DNA of 64,000 bases from positions 1,032,451 through 1,096,450 of the forward strand of contig NZ_SWKN01000006.1 of NCBI RefSeq assembly GCF_005871185.1, in the 5' to 3' direction. The notes under the pieces are model-generated. The model was not told the DNA's origin. It searched no databases and saw nothing but the letters and a program-made list of their open reading frames with translations. Shown piece after piece: positions 63,958 through 64,000 of this stretch (position 1 is its first letter; each line of letters starts with the position of its first letter). This stretch comes from Limnobacter alexandrii (lineage in GTDB: Bacteria > Pseudomonadota > Gammaproteobacteria > Burkholderiales > Burkholderiaceae_B). Position numbers and translations under genes: made by a program.

Positions 63958-64000
63958 GAAGAGTGCTCCGGGAATGTTGATAGGGGCTAAAGTTGACATC

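Overview
The window looks like chromosomal DNA from a betaproteobacterium of the order Burkholderiales. I would guess a Limnobacter-like organism, but that comes from memory of gene content and protein style, not from a search. Supporting signs are a Gram-negative LPS and porin gene set, a split transhydrogenase (pntAA/pntAB/pntB), and the blocks yebC-purD-hemF and nadD-rsfS-rlmH-maf-rng. Almost all of it is dense housekeeping sequence. I see no phage, insertion sequence or CRISPR array.

Layout. 1-1.6 kb: end of secF and a PilZ/YcgR-like c-di-GMP effector. 1.7-7.1 kb: a five-gene type IV pilus minor-pilin operon with an oversized 930-residue PilX-like protein. 7.1-10.9 kb: purB, a glutathione transferase, mnmA-nudJ. 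11.0-16.5 kb: a cobalamin riboswitch with a TonB-dependent receptor, then pntAA-pntAB-pntB. 16.6-24.3 kb: a hydrolase, queA, tRNA-Leu(CAA), a diguanylate cyclase, a CsbD protein, a D-2-hydroxyacid dehydrogenase, an RhlE-type helicase and gluQ. 24.3-26.6 kb: a LysR regulator divergent from a pirin-flavodoxin pair. 26.7-35.4 kb: dnaE, a strongly structured non-coding segment, msbA and three LPS-type genes. 35.7-37.4 kb: a porin and a small exported protein. 37.6-47.1 kb: one long minus-strand series, nadD-rsfS-rlmH-maf-rng-bioF-bioH-bioC-bioD-bioA-bioB. 47.1-48.3 kb: a visibly A+T-richer insert with an unknown, apparently frameshifted gene and a HIT protein. 48.3-51.2 kb: yebC-purD-hemF. 51.4-57.4 kb: mscL, a tandem glycine riboswitch with a D-amino-acid dehydrogenase, glnS, and a membrane protein of the so-called site-specific recombinase family. 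57.4-61.7 kb: a cobalamin adenosyltransferase, a TPP riboswitch with thiC, and a CBS-domain CorC/CNNM protein. 61.8-64.0 kb: a three-gene minus-strand cluster resembling the holdfast-anchor system hfaA/hfaB/hfaD.

Functional themes. Surface attachment runs through the window: minor pilins, a PilZ receptor and a diguanylate cyclase at one end, and the holdfast-anchor-like cluster at the other. Cofactor supply is the second theme: a complete biotin operon, thiamine and cobalamin riboswitches, NAD synthesis and haem synthesis. Three riboswitch classes (cobalamin, glycine, TPP) can be read directly.

The items most worth pursuing are the Hfa-like cluster with its roughly 50-residue Gln-Ser-Asn/Gly-Asn-Asn repeats, the 133-nt branched RNA candidate between dnaE and msbA, the giant PilX-like protein, and the insert that separates hemF from nadD.
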